This document shows positions 38,314-47,084 of a DNA stretch of 64,000 nucleotides, in pieces. A program made the position numbers and the translations under genes. Below the pieces are notes generated by a model. It saw only the letters and a program-made list of their open reading frames with translations. It was not told the origin of the DNA and did not search any database. Source of the stretch: Mesorhizobium sp. WSM3862 (GTDB lineage Bacteria; Pseudomonadota; Alphaproteobacteria; Rhizobiales; Rhizobiaceae); the NCBI RefSeq assembly GCF_002294985.1, contig NZ_NSGE01000004.1, forward strand, positions 310,001-374,000. Reading direction: 5' to 3'. Positions within the stretch are counted from its first letter, which is position 1. Every line of letters begins with the position of its first letter.

Positions 38314-39171
38314 GTGATCCGTTACGCGAAACCCACCACGGTCGACGAGGCGCTCGCTCTGCTTGGCGAGGACCGCTGGCGCATTCTGGCCGGCGGCACC
38401 GATTTCTATCCGGCGCAGGGCGCGAAACCTTTCCGCGACAACATTCTCGACATCAATGGTCTCGCCGGACTGCGCGACATCGCCGAGACGGACGACTATT
38501 GGCGGATCGGCGCCCGCACCACCTGGACCGACGTCGTGCGCCACAAGCTGCCCAGGGCGTTCGATGCGCTGAAGGCGGCCGCGTGCGAAGTCGGCTCGGT
38601 CCAGATCCAGAACGTCGCGTCGGTCGCCGGTAATCTCTGCAACGCTTCGCCCGCCGCCGACGGCGTGCCGGCGCTGCAGGTGGTCGATGCCGAAGTCGAA
38701 TTGCGGTCGGCGAAAGCCACGCGCTACCTGCCGCTTGGCGGGTTCATTCTCGGCAATCGCCGCACGGCGCTGCAGCCGGACGAGATGGTTACCGCCATTC
38801 GTGTGCCGAAACGTTCGGCTGTCGGCTCGTCCGCCTTCGTCAAGCTTGGCGCGCGGCGTTATCTCGTGATCTCGATCGCCATGGCGGCGGCGCGTCTCGT
38901 GATCGAAGATGGCGTGGTCGCCGATGCTGCTATCGCTGTCGGCGCCTGCTCCGCCGTCGCCCGTCGTCTTGCCGGCGTCGAGGCGGCCCTGCGCGGCCAG
39001 CCGGTTACCGCCGCGCTCGCCGATGCGGTGCTGTCCGCGCCGATCGACGAACTGTCGCCAATCGCCGATGTGCGCGGCAGCGCCGAATACCGGGAGCATG
39101 CGGCGCGCGAGATCGTTGTCCGCGCGGTGTGCGCTGCGACCAGCCTTGGCGAAGGCAAGGTGGCCGCATGA
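38314..39171 (+). CDS. Mo-hydroxylase FAD-binding subunit
   Basis: A 285-residue FAD-binding (CoxM/NdhF-type) subunit of a xanthine dehydrogenase-family hydroxylase. It has the FAD loops LAGGTDFYPAQ near residue 29 and QNVASVAGNLCNASPAADG near residue 105. The GTG start at 38314 follows GGGAAGG and begins VIRYAKPTTVDEAL; a TTG 75 bases upstream lies on the operator and is rejected. Electrons pass from the Mo site through the Fe-S clusters of the next protein to this FAD. By context the substrate may be nicotinate. Confidence 0.9.
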   Translation: MIRYAKPTTVDEALALLGEDRWRILAGGTDFYPAQGAKPFRDNILDINGLAGLRDIAETDDYWRIGARTTWTDVVRHKLPRAFDALKAAACEVGSVQIQNVASVAGNLCNASPAADGVPALQVVDAEVELRSAKATRYLPLGGFILGNRRTALQPDEMVTAIRVPKRSAVGSSAFVKLGARRYLVISIAMAAARLVIEDGVVADAAIAVGACSAVARRLAGVEAALRGQPVTAALADAVLSAPIDELSPIADVRGSAEYREHAAREIVVRAVCAATSLGEGKVAA

Positions 39172-41921
39172 CAATGGAGCGCACCGATATTGCCTTCGAG
39201 GTCAACGACGCGGCTGTCAGCGTGTCGGTGCCGCCGGTGCGGCGGCTCTCGCAGGTTCTCCGCGACGAGTTGCGGCTGACCGGCACCAAGGTCGGCTGCG
39301 ACGCCGGCGATTGCGGCGCCTGCACCGTGCTGGTCGACGGCAATCCCGTCTGCGCCTGCCTTGTGCCGGCGGCCTCGGTCTCGGGCGCGTCCGTCATCAC
39401 GGTCGAGGGCCTCGCCAACGGCAGGTTGTCGGCCTTGCAGGCCTCCTTCCTCGAACACGGCGCCGCGCAATGCGGCATCTGCACGCCGGGGCTGCTGGTG
39501 GCGGCTACCGCGCTGCTGGAGCGCAACCCAACGCCGAGTGAGGCCGAGACGCAGGATGCGCTGGGCGGCGTGCTCTGCCGCTGCACGGGGTACCGGAAAA
39601 TCGTCGCGGCGGTGATGCATGCCTCGCAGCATATGGACGGTTTCGACCGTCGCCTGCCGGAGGTCGGCCGCGCCGTCGGCGCCTCGCCGATCCGGCTCGA
39701 CGGCGTGCCGAAAGTTACCGGCGACGAAAAATTCGGCGGCGATTCTTTTCCGCACGATGCGCTGTCGGTGCTGGTCGTCCGCTCGCCCTATTATCACGCC
39801 GGTTTCAGCTTCGGGGATCTCGACGCCTGGGCCAAGGCACATCCCGGCATTGCCGGCGTCTTCACCGCCGCCGACATTCCGGGCAGGAACTGCTTCGGGG
39901 TCATCGGCCCCTTTGCTGATCAGCCGGCTCTCGCCGAAGGTTTCGCGCGCCTGCGCGGCGAGGCGGTGGCTCTGGTGGCGGGCGAGCGCGAAGCCATCCT
40001 CGACCTCGACCTGACGGATTTTCCGATCGCCTGGACGGAGCTGCCGCATGTGCTGCAGCCCCGCGAGGCGAAAGCCGACGGCGCGGCGCTGATCCACCGG
40101 CACCGCCCGGCGAACCTGCTCACCTCCGGCTATGTCGAGCGTGGCGATCCCGACGGCGCCCTTGCCGCCGCTGCTGTCATCGTCTCCGGCGCCTTCGGGA
40201 CTTCCTTCGTCGAGCATGCCTATATCGAGCCGGAAGCGGGCTTCGCTTACATGGATGGCGACACGCTCGTTGTCGTTGCCTGCACGCAGGCGCCCTACAT
40301 GGATCGCGACGACACGGCCAAGGTGCTCGGCCTCCCGGTCGAAAAGGTGCGCATCGTGCCGACCGCCACCGGCGGCGGCTTCGGCTCGAAGCTTGATGTC
40401 TCGCTTCAGCCTCTGATCGGCCTTGTGGCGATGAAGACCGGCAGGCCGGCGGCACTCGCCTACACACGCAACGAATCCATGATGTCGACCACCAAGCGCC
40501 ATCCGGCCGAAATGGACGCGACCATCGGTGCCGATTCCGAGGGCCGCGTCACCGGAATGATCTTTGAGGGCGATTTCAACACCGGCGCCTATGCAAGCTG
40601 GGGCCCGACGGTTGCCAACCGCGTGCCGGTGCATGCCTCCGGCCCCTATCAGACGCCGAACTATCGGGCGACGGGGAGGGCCATCCATACCAACGGCCCG
40701 ATCGCCGGCGCCTTCCGCGGCTTCGGCGTGCCGCAAGCGACCATCATGCAGGAAACCCTCTACGACGAGCTCGCCGGCAAGCTTGGCATGGATCGGCTCG
40801 ATTTCCGCCTGAAGAACTGCCTTCGGAACGGGTGCGAAACGGTCACAGGCCAGCGCCTGGAATCGGGCGTGGGCATCGGTGAATGCCTGGAGTTGCTTCA
40901 ACCGCATTGGGCGCGCTCGCTTGGCGAGGCGGAAGCCTTCAACGCCGTCAACACGGCAAGCAAGCGCGGCGTCGGCGTCGCCTCCTGCTGGTATGGCTGC
41001 GGCAACACGTCGCTGCCCAATCCTTCGACGATCAAGGCCGGCGTCTCGGCCTCCGGAGATGTCGTGCTGCACCAGGGCGCCGTCGACATCGGCCAAGGCT
41101 CGAACACGGTCATCACCCAGATCTGTGCCGATGCGCTCGGCTTGCCGTTGGCGAAATTCCGGCTGAAGAGCGCCGACACCGCCATCACGCCGGACGCCGG
41201 CAAAACATCCGCCTCGCGCCAGACTTTTGTGACCGGCAAGGCGGCCGAAAAGGCAGGCCGAGCGCTGCGCGAAAAGATCCTGCGTTTCGCCAATGTTTCC
41301 GAGAAGGCGACGATCGCGCTCGACGGCGCAAGCATCTCAATCCGCGAGGGGGACGCGACGCGGCGCATCGATCTGTCAACACTGAAGGTCGATGCCGATG
41401 GCTTGGTGTTCGTCGCCGAAGAGACCTACGATCCGCCCACGCTGCCGCTCGACGCCAAGGGCCAGGGCAAGCCCTACGCCGTCTATGGCTATGGCGCTCA
41501 GATCGCCGAGCTCGAGGTCGATCTCAAGCTGGGCACGGTGAAGCTGCTCAAGATCACCGCCGCGCATGATGTCGGCAAGGCCATCAACCCGGTACTGGTC
41601 GAGGGGCAGATCGAGGGCGGTATCGCGCAAGGCATCGGCATGGCACTGATGGAGGAATATATCCCCGGCCGCACCGAGAACCTGCACGACTACCTCATCC
41701 CGACCATCGGCGACGTGCCGCCAGTCGAGCACATATTGGTGGAAGTTCCGGACCCGGAAGGACCTTTCGGCGCCAAGGGTTTGGGGGAGCATGTGCTGAT
41801 CCCGACCGCGCCGGCGATCCTCAACGCCATCCGACATGCCACCGGCGTGCTGGTCACCAAAGTGCCGGCGACGCCGAGCCGCATCCTGGCGGCGATCCGC
41901 GAGAAGGAGGCGCGCCGATGA
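39168..41921 (+). CDS. Mo-hydroxylase with fused [2Fe-2S] and molybdopterin domains
   Basis: A 917-residue protein fusing two usually separate parts. Residues 1-155 form the small subunit with two [2Fe-2S] clusters: C44, C49, C52, C62 and C102, C105, C137, C139. Residues from about 175 form the molybdopterin-binding subunit, with the catalytic glutamate E874 in GAKGLGE. Xanthine dehydrogenases normally fuse Fe-S to FAD, not to Mo, so this is a different branch, as in some nicotinate or isoquinoline-type enzymes. It would add hydroxyl from water to an N-heteroaromatic ring. ATG 39168 overlaps the FAD gene stop; the end overlaps the next gene (ATGA). Confidence 0.9.
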   Translation: MTMERTDIAFEVNDAAVSVSVPPVRRLSQVLRDELRLTGTKVGCDAGDCGACTVLVDGNPVCACLVPAASVSGASVITVEGLANGRLSALQASFLEHGAAQCGICTPGLLVAATALLERNPTPSEAETQDALGGVLCRCTGYRKIVAAVMHASQHMDGFDRRLPEVGRAVGASPIRLDGVPKVTGDEKFGGDSFPHDALSVLVVRSPYYHAGFSFGDLDAWAKAHPGIAGVFTAADIPGRNCFGVIGPFADQPALAEGFARLRGEAVALVAGEREAILDLDLTDFPIAWTELPHVLQPREAKADGAALIHRHRPANLLTSGYVERGDPDGALAAAAVIVSGAFGTSFVEHAYIEPEAGFAYMDGDTLVVVACTQAPYMDRDDTAKVLGLPVEKVRIVPTATGGGFGSKLDVSLQPLIGLVAMKTGRPAALAYTRNESMMSTTKRHPAEMDATIGADSEGRVTGMIFEGDFNTGAYASWGPTVANRVPVHASGPYQTPNYRATGRAIHTNGPIAGAFRGFGVPQATIMQETLYDELAGKLGMDRLDFRLKNCLRNGCETVTGQRLESGVGIGECLELLQPHWARSLGEAEAFNAVNTASKRGVGVASCWYGCGNTSLPNPSTIKAGVSASGDVVLHQGAVDIGQGSNTVITQICADALGLPLAKFRLKSADTAITPDAGKTSASRQTFVTGKAAEKAGRALREKILRFANVSEKATIALDGASISIREGDATRRIDLSTLKVDADGLVFVAEETYDPPTLPLDAKGQGKPYAVYGYGAQIAELEVDLKLGTVKLLKITAAHDVGKAINPVLVEGQIEGGIAQGIGMALMEEYIPGRTENLHDYLIPTIGDVPPVEHILVEVPDPEGPFGAKGLGEHVLIPTAPAILNAIRHATGVLVTKVPATPSRILAAIREKEARR

Positions 41922-43459
41922 GCGAGCTTGCCGAACGTTTCGAAACCCACGATCCCGGTGAGAAGCAGGTGGCGGAGAAGATTCGATGCGATGCCTGTCC
42001 GGTGATGTGCTACATCGCCGACGGCCGCACCGGGGCCTGCGACCGCTACGGCAATGTCGGCGGGCGCATCGTGCGCATGGACCCTCTCACCGTCCTCGAC
42101 CACGCGGCCGAGACCGGCGGCGCGGTCGTGCCATTCGTCGCCGAGGGCGAGGAGTGGGGTGGCGAGCTGGTCAACACCGGCCGCCGCTTCGTCACCGCTA
42201 TCGGCGCCGGCACCACCTACCCGGATTACAAGCCCGCACCTTTCATCGTCAGCCAGGAGGTCGAGGGCGTCGATCTCGTCACCGTCGTCACCGAGGGCAT
42301 CTTCTCTTATTGCGGCGTCAAGGTGAAGATCGATACCGACCGCCACATCGGCGACGAGACGGCGACCGTGCGCTCGGAAGGCGAGGCGATCGGCCACGTC
42401 ACCACTGGCGAGTATGGCTCGCAGATGCTGTCGCTTGGCGGCGTGCATCACTTGACCGGCGGCTCCAAGGCTGAAGGCCGCGCGACTTGCGACGCGCTTC
42501 TCAACCTCTGCAACAGGAAGCCGGTCGAGCTCACCATCGACGGCGGTGCGACGGTCATTGTCGAGGCTGGCAAGGCGCCGGTCATCGACGGCAAGATCGA
42601 GCATCGCATGCGCGTCGGCTGCGGTTCGGCCACCATCGGCATGTTCGCCACGCAATGGCGCGGGCTCGTCGACGAGGTTGTGGTGGTTGACGACCATATC
42701 ACCGGCGTCGTGTCGGAACATCAGGCCGGCAAGGTATTGGGCTGGGAGGATACCGGGATAAAGATCATCGGCCGCCGCTCGACGCCCGGCCGCTACTTCA
42801 AGGTTTCGGAGCCCGGTCTCGGCTGGGGCGGCACGACGATCTCCGATCCGCTGTCGATCCTGGGCGATTGGAACGCCAAGAAGGGTGCTCGCCCCGGCTT
42901 GTCGCTGCTGATGGTCTCGACCACGGGCGAACAGTTCGCTTACTACGAACTGGACGATCAGTTGAAACCGGTCGAAAAACCGTTCCCGGAGCGGCTGCAG
43001 AAATCCGTCGGCCTGATCGAGGACAATTGCGAGCCGGCCCTGTGCACTGTGCTCTTCATCGGCGGCGCCGGCGGCTCGCTGCGCGCCGGCGTCACCGAAA
43101 ACCCGGTCAATCTCACCCGCTCGGTTCAGGGCCTGAAGACCTATGTCACGGTCGGCGGCGCGCCGGTCTATGTCTGGCCGGGCGGCGGCATCACCCTGAT
43201 GGTCGATGTCACCCGCGTGCCGGAAGGCGCATTCGGCTATGTGCCGACGCCGGCGCTGGTCGCGCCGATCGAATTCACCATGCGCCGCGACGACTACGTC
43301 CGGCTCGGCGGTTACGAGGACGAGATCCGCAGCGTCGAGGATATTCTTGCCAAGGGCGGCGAGTACCTTAATCCGCGCAGCAATGCCGGCGCGCCGGCCG
43401 GCAATCCCTGGCCGCCGTTGGCGCAATTGCGCCGCACCCCGGCCAATGGGGCCGACTGA
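41918..43459 (+). CDS. 6-hydroxynicotinate reductase-like Fe-S protein
   Basis: A 513-residue cytosolic protein. The N-terminus has the cysteine set C24-x2-C27-x3-C31-x9-C41, probably holding an iron-sulfur cluster. The rest has no common motif, but the whole resembles proteins annotated as 6-hydroxynicotinate reductase (ferredoxin-dependent, EC 1.3.7.1), known from Eubacterium barkeri, which reduces the ring to 1,4,5,6-tetrahydro-6-oxonicotinate. I recognise it from sequence memory, not a search. Coupled by ATGA to the Mo-hydroxylase and by TGATG to the next gene. The combination hydroxylase plus reductase is the strongest hint of the pathway. The true substrate may differ. Confidence 0.75.
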   Translation: MSELAERFETHDPGEKQVAEKIRCDACPVMCYIADGRTGACDRYGNVGGRIVRMDPLTVLDHAAETGGAVVPFVAEGEEWGGELVNTGRRFVTAIGAGTTYPDYKPAPFIVSQEVEGVDLVTVVTEGIFSYCGVKVKIDTDRHIGDETATVRSEGEAIGHVTTGEYGSQMLSLGGVHHLTGGSKAEGRATCDALLNLCNRKPVELTIDGGATVIVEAGKAPVIDGKIEHRMRVGCGSATIGMFATQWRGLVDEVVVVDDHITGVVSEHQAGKVLGWEDTGIKIIGRRSTPGRYFKVSEPGLGWGGTTISDPLSILGDWNAKKGARPGLSLLMVSTTGEQFAYYELDDQLKPVEKPFPERLQKSVGLIEDNCEPALCTVLFIGGAGGSLRAGVTENPVNLTRSVQGLKTYVTVGGAPVYVWPGGGITLMVDVTRVPEGAFGYVPTPALVAPIEFTMRRDDYVRLGGYEDEIRSVEDILAKGGEYLNPRSNAGAPAGNPWPPLAQLRRTPANGAD

Positions 43460-44340
43460 TGAACGGTCCGCAGGCGCATTGGCTCGCCGACGGCAGGCGG
43501 CTTCATCTCAACCACGGGCCGATCGACCTCATCGTCGAGGCCTTTGGCGATGCAGCTGAACGCCGCGCCGGCTGCGTGCAGGCCGTCGCGCGCTTCCAGA
43601 CGATCCTGACCGAACTGGTCGACGAGCTTCCCGAATTGCGCCGTCCGGCGTCTTTGACGCCGCGCGGCTTTGCAGGTCCGACCGCGCGGCGCATGGAGGC
43701 CGCGGTCGCACCGCTCGCGGACAGCTTCATCACGCCAATGGCCGCCGTTGCGGGTTCGGTAGCCGACGAAGTTCTGGCCGCGCTTCTCGCCGGACGCCGG
43801 CTCGAGCGCGCCTACGTCAACAATGGCGGCGACAGTGCCATTCATCTCGGTAAGGGCGAGACAATAACGCTGGCGATCGCCGGCACCGGGCACGGCATGG
43901 CCGACCGCATCACGATCCGCGCCGAAGACGGCGTGCGCGGCGTCGCCACCAGTGGCTGGCGCGGCCGCTCCTTTTCGCTGGGCATCGCCGACGCGGTCAC
44001 CGTGCTGGCGCGGACCGGCGCCGAGGCGGATGCCGCGGCGACGCTGATTGCCAACGCGGTCGACCTGCCTGGGCACCCGGCGGTTCATCGCGTGCCCGCG
44101 CGGGACCTTTCACCCGACAGCGATCTCGCCGAACGGCTGGTGACGCAGGGCGTCGGCGGGCTAGCGCCCGGCGAGGTGGCCCGGGCGCTGGACAACGGCC
44201 TTGCCGTCGCCGAAGATTTTCGCAGGCGCGGCCTGATCGCCGCGTCGGCGCTGTTCCTTGCCGGCCAAACCCGCATCAGTGGCTCCGTGGCGCTCGCCGC
44301 GCCCAACAAGCATAGAGCGAAGGAAACTGCCCATGCCTGA
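43459..44340 (+). CDS. UPF0280 family protein (ApbE superfamily)
   Basis: A 293-residue protein of the UPF0280/COG2122 family, which shares its fold with the flavin transferase ApbE. The glycine-rich motif NNGGDSAIHL is at residues 121-130, and ITPMAAVAGSVADEVL at 91-106 matches ApbE's corresponding helix. Function unknown. It starts on the last base of the reductase stop. A role in attaching or handling flavin for the neighbouring reductase is an attractive inference. The cytosolic form lacks a signal peptide, unlike classical ApbE. Confidence 0.85.
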   Translation: MNGPQAHWLADGRRLHLNHGPIDLIVEAFGDAAERRAGCVQAVARFQTILTELVDELPELRRPASLTPRGFAGPTARRMEAAVAPLADSFITPMAAVAGSVADEVLAALLAGRRLERAYVNNGGDSAIHLGKGETITLAIAGTGHGMADRITIRAEDGVRGVATSGWRGRSFSLGIADAVTVLARTGAEADAAATLIANAVDLPGHPAVHRVPARDLSPDSDLAERLVTQGVGGLAPGEVARALDNGLAVAEDFRRRGLIAASALFLAGQTRISGSVALAAPNKHRAKETAHA

Positions 44341-44917
44341 ATTCACGATCCGCAAGGTCGCGGTGCTGACCGAGGAGATCTTCCACGATGGCGGCGCCGT
44401 GGCGAAGGAGCCGCGCCTGCGCGCCGCGGCTCTCGCCGTGGTCAAGAACCCGTTTGCCGGTCGCTATGTCGAGGACCTGCAGGGCGCAATGGAAGACCTG
44501 AAGCCGCTCGGGCTCTTGCTTTCAGACAGGCTGATCGCAGCCCTTGGCGGCGATGTGAAAAAGATCGACGGTTACGGCAAGGGCGCCATCGTCGGCAGTG
44601 CCGGCGAACTGGAGCACGGCGCGCTCTGGCACGTGCCCGGCGGCTACGCCATGCGCGAGCGGCTCGGCGACGCCAAGGCGATCGTGCCATCGGCGAAGAA
44701 GGTCGGCGCCTTCGGCGCACGGCTCGATGTCCCGCTCGGCCACATCAACGCCGCCTATGTGCGCAGCCATTTCGACGCGATGGAAGTCGGCATCAGCGAC
44801 GGCCCGCGTCCCGATGAGATCCTGTTCTGCCTCGCCATGACCTGCGGCCCGCGAGTCCACAACCGCATGGGCGGTCTTGCGGCCGCGGACATCAAGGCTT
44901 GGGACGGCTTGAGATGA
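44333..44917 (+). CDS. DUF1185 (AA_synth) family protein
   Basis: A 194-residue protein of the family called amino acid synthesis or DUF1185, whose activity has not been shown. Typical blocks are NPFAGRYVEDLQ near residue 39, GYGKGAIVGSAGELEHGAL near 80 and GAFGARLDVPLGHINAAYVRSHFDAMEV (core GHINAAYVRSHFDAMEV). ATG 44333 follows AAGGAAA and overlaps UPF0280 by eight bases. In many bacteria it accompanies N-heterocycle or amidohydrolase genes. It may act on a ring-opening product, but that is only inferred. Confidence 0.85.
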   Translation: MPEFTIRKVAVLTEEIFHDGGAVAKEPRLRAAALAVVKNPFAGRYVEDLQGAMEDLKPLGLLLSDRLIAALGGDVKKIDGYGKGAIVGSAGELEHGALWHVPGGYAMRERLGDAKAIVPSAKKVGAFGARLDVPLGHINAAYVRSHFDAMEVGISDGPRPDEILFCLAMTCGPRVHNRMGGLAAADIKAWDGLR

Positions 44918-45375
44918 GCGGCGAGGACAATCTGCTGCGGCTGGTCGAAGCCGAAGAGCTGGACAAGAACAACTACCATCTGCAGGACCAGGTCGGCTTC
45001 ATCCTGCGCAAGGCGCATCAGCGCCATGTGGCGATCTTCGCCTCGCACATCGGCGATCTGACGCCGCCGCAATTCGCCGCTCTCGCCAAGCTCTACGACA
45101 TCGGCGAGACCTCGCAGAACCAGCTCGGCACGCTGATCGCCATGGATGCCGCGACCGTAAAGGGTGTCATCGACCGGCTGAAGGCGCGCGGGCTGGTCGA
45201 GCTTTTCAAGCACGAGGTCGACAAGAGGCGGCTGCTGGTCAATCTGACGGCTGAAGGCCGCGACGCGATCGAGCGGCTGATTCCGCTTGCGCGCACCATC
45301 ACCGAGGAAACGCTGGCGCCGCTCACGGCCAAGGAGGCCGCGACCTTCCTGCGGCTGCTGGCGAAGCTGGCCTGA
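44914..45375 (+). CDS. MarR-family regulator, NicR-like
   Basis: A 153-residue winged-helix regulator. The DNA-binding part is about residues 45-112, with SQNQLGTLIAMDAATVKGVI as the recognition segment and DKRRLL in the wing. The N-terminal HLQDQVGFILRKAHQRHVAIF resembles NicR/BpsR, the MarR repressors of nicotinate degradation in Pseudomonas and Bordetella (recognised from memory). It is the last gene of the plus-strand operon, coupled by ATGA. It is the likely binder of the paired GTATAC sites. Its stop directly abuts that of convergent hyuB. Confidence 0.88.
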   Translation: MSGEDNLLRLVEAEELDKNNYHLQDQVGFILRKAHQRHVAIFASHIGDLTPPQFAALAKLYDIGETSQNQLGTLIAMDAATVKGVIDRLKARGLVELFKHEVDKRRLLVNLTAEGRDAIERLIPLARTITEETLAPLTAKEAATFLRLLAKLA

Positions 45376-47082
45376 TCAAACCTCCGGATCGACCCCGAAC
45401 ATCTCTCGCGCCTGCTCAGGCGTATAATAGCCGAGCCGGACATCCTCGGCGATCTGCTTCGGATCACGCTCGCGCGGATCGCCATAGCCGCCGCCGCCGG
45501 GCGTGCCGACGCGCACGCGGTCGCCGGCCTTGAGCGCGATATCCTGCTCTTTCGACAGATGCGGCGGCACATGCGATTCGCCGCCCCGGAACACGGTCAC
45601 TGTGTTCGGCGCGCCGTCCCTGCCGCCAAGCGCGCCCTGCGGCCCGAAACGGCCATGGTCCATGACGAAGGACGCGCGGGCTTCACCGCGCAGGATCTCG
45701 ACCTCGTAGGCGAGCCCGAAGCCGCCGCGATGTTTGCCGGCGCCGCCGGAGCCTTCGCGCAGCGCGTAATGGCGGTAGAGTACCGGGAACGCCTGCTCCA
45801 TGATTTCGACCGGCGGCGATTTCGAAATGCCGATGGTCGAGCATCCATTGCTCAAGCCGTCATGGCCCGCGTTGCCGCCATAGCCGCCGCCTGAAATCTG
45901 GTACATGACATAGTCGCGGCCGCGCGCCGGGTCGTTGCCGCCGAGCGCGAAATTGCCGCTGGAACCGGCGGGCGCCGCCGTGACCTTCTCCGGCAAGGCC
46001 TGCACCATGGCCGCGAACACGGCCTCGGCGATGCGCTGCGAAACTTCCGCCGCGCAGCCCGAGACCGGGCGCGGATATTTGGCGTCGAGGAAGGTACCTT
46101 CGGGCCGCTTGACATTGAGCGGCTCGAACGCGCCGGCGCTGATCGGCACTTCGGGGAAGATATGGCGCATGGCGAGATAGACCGACGACAGCGTCGTCGC
46201 CAGCACGCTGTTCATCGGGCCTGCGCAGGGCTTTGACGAGCCGGCGAAATCGAAGGTCAGGCTGTCGCCCTGCTTCTCGACGGCCAGATTGATGGTCAGC
46301 GGCTCGTTCACCACGCCGTCAGAATCGACAAAAGCCTGTGAGCGGTAGACGCCGTCCGGGATGACGGCGATCGAGGCGCGCATCTGGTCGGCGGCGCGGC
46401 GGCGCAGTTCGGCGACCGCGTCGACCACGGTTTCGTCGCCGTAACGATCGAGGATTTCATTGAGCCTGTCCTGGCCGATCAGCAGCGCCGCAGCCTGCGC
46501 GCGGATATCGCCGATGCGCTGGTCGGCGACGCGGATGTTGGAGCAGATGATGGCGTAGATCTCGGGATCGAGCAGGCCCTTCTTGAACAGCTTCACCGGC
46601 GGTAGCCGCAGACCTTCCTGTTCGACGGCGGTGGCCGAGGCCGAGAAGCCGCCAGGCACCGAGCCGCCGATATCCGGCCAATGGCCGGTGTTGGACAGCC
46701 AGCAGAAGATTTTGCCGTCGCGGTAGACCGGCATGACGAAGCGCACGTCCATCAGATGCGTGCCGCCGAGATAGGGGTCGTTGACGATGTAGATGTCGCC
46801 GGGCTCGGGGGTCAGGCAGCGCCCGTCGGCGATCATCTCGATCACCGTCTTGGTCGAATACTGCATGACGCCGACGAATACCGGCAGGCCCTGGCTGCCT
46901 TGCGCGATGAGCGAGCCGTCGACGGCGGAATAGATGCCGTCGGAGCGGTCATTGGCCTCGGCGATGACCGGCGAGAAGGCGGCGCGGGAAAACGTCAAAT
47001 CCATCTCGTCGCAAACTTGCTGCAGGGCGGCCTGCAGCACCGAAAGCGTGATCGTGTCGAGCTTTGCCCCTTCGACTGCCAT
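45376..47082 (-). CDS. hyuB: hydantoinase B / oxoprolinase family protein
   Basis: A 568-residue HyuB-type subunit. Family marks: YIVNDPYLGGTHLMD near residue 95, GGGYGGNAGHDG near 390 and the end GTPGGGGYGDPRERDP. With HyuA it forms an ATP-dependent lactam or imide hydrolase (N-methylhydantoinase, oxoprolinase) or a carboxylase-like enzyme. It begins two bases after the hyuA stop. In this cluster the plausible substrate is the cyclic lactam made by the Hnr-like enzyme. The family includes many substrates, so the reaction remains inferred. Confidence 0.92.
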   Translation of the reverse strand: MAVEGAKLDTITLSVLQAALQQVCDEMDLTFSRAAFSPVIAEANDRSDGIYSAVDGSLIAQGSQGLPVFVGVMQYSTKTVIEMIADGRCLTPEPGDIYIVNDPYLGGTHLMDVRFVMPVYRDGKIFCWLSNTGHWPDIGGSVPGGFSASATAVEQEGLRLPPVKLFKKGLLDPEIYAIICSNIRVADQRIGDIRAQAAALLIGQDRLNEILDRYGDETVVDAVAELRRRAADQMRASIAVIPDGVYRSQAFVDSDGVVNEPLTINLAVEKQGDSLTFDFAGSSKPCAGPMNSVLATTLSSVYLAMRHIFPEVPISAGAFEPLNVKRPEGTFLDAKYPRPVSGCAAEVSQRIAEAVFAAMVQALPEKVTAAPAGSSGNFALGGNDPARGRDYVMYQISGGGYGGNAGHDGLSNGCSTIGISKSPPVEIMEQAFPVLYRHYALREGSGGAGKHRGGFGLAYEVEILRGEARASFVMDHGRFGPQGALGGRDGAPNTVTVFRGGESHVPPHLSKEQDIALKAGDRVRVGTPGGGGYGDPRERDPKQIAEDVRLGYYTPEQAREMFGVDPEV

Positions 47083-47084
47083 TG

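Noticed and set aside
38859-41096. 745-codon minus-strand frame opposite the Mo-hydroxylase
   Set aside because: Lies wholly over the conserved Mo and Fe-S domains and has no motif of its own.
38314-41921. Ordinary xanthine dehydrogenase XdhAB with hydantoinase, that is purine catabolism
   Set aside because: The domain fusion differs from XdhA, and no allantoinase, uricase or XdhC is present; the Hnr-like and NicR-like genes fit a pyridine better. Purines are not strictly excluded.
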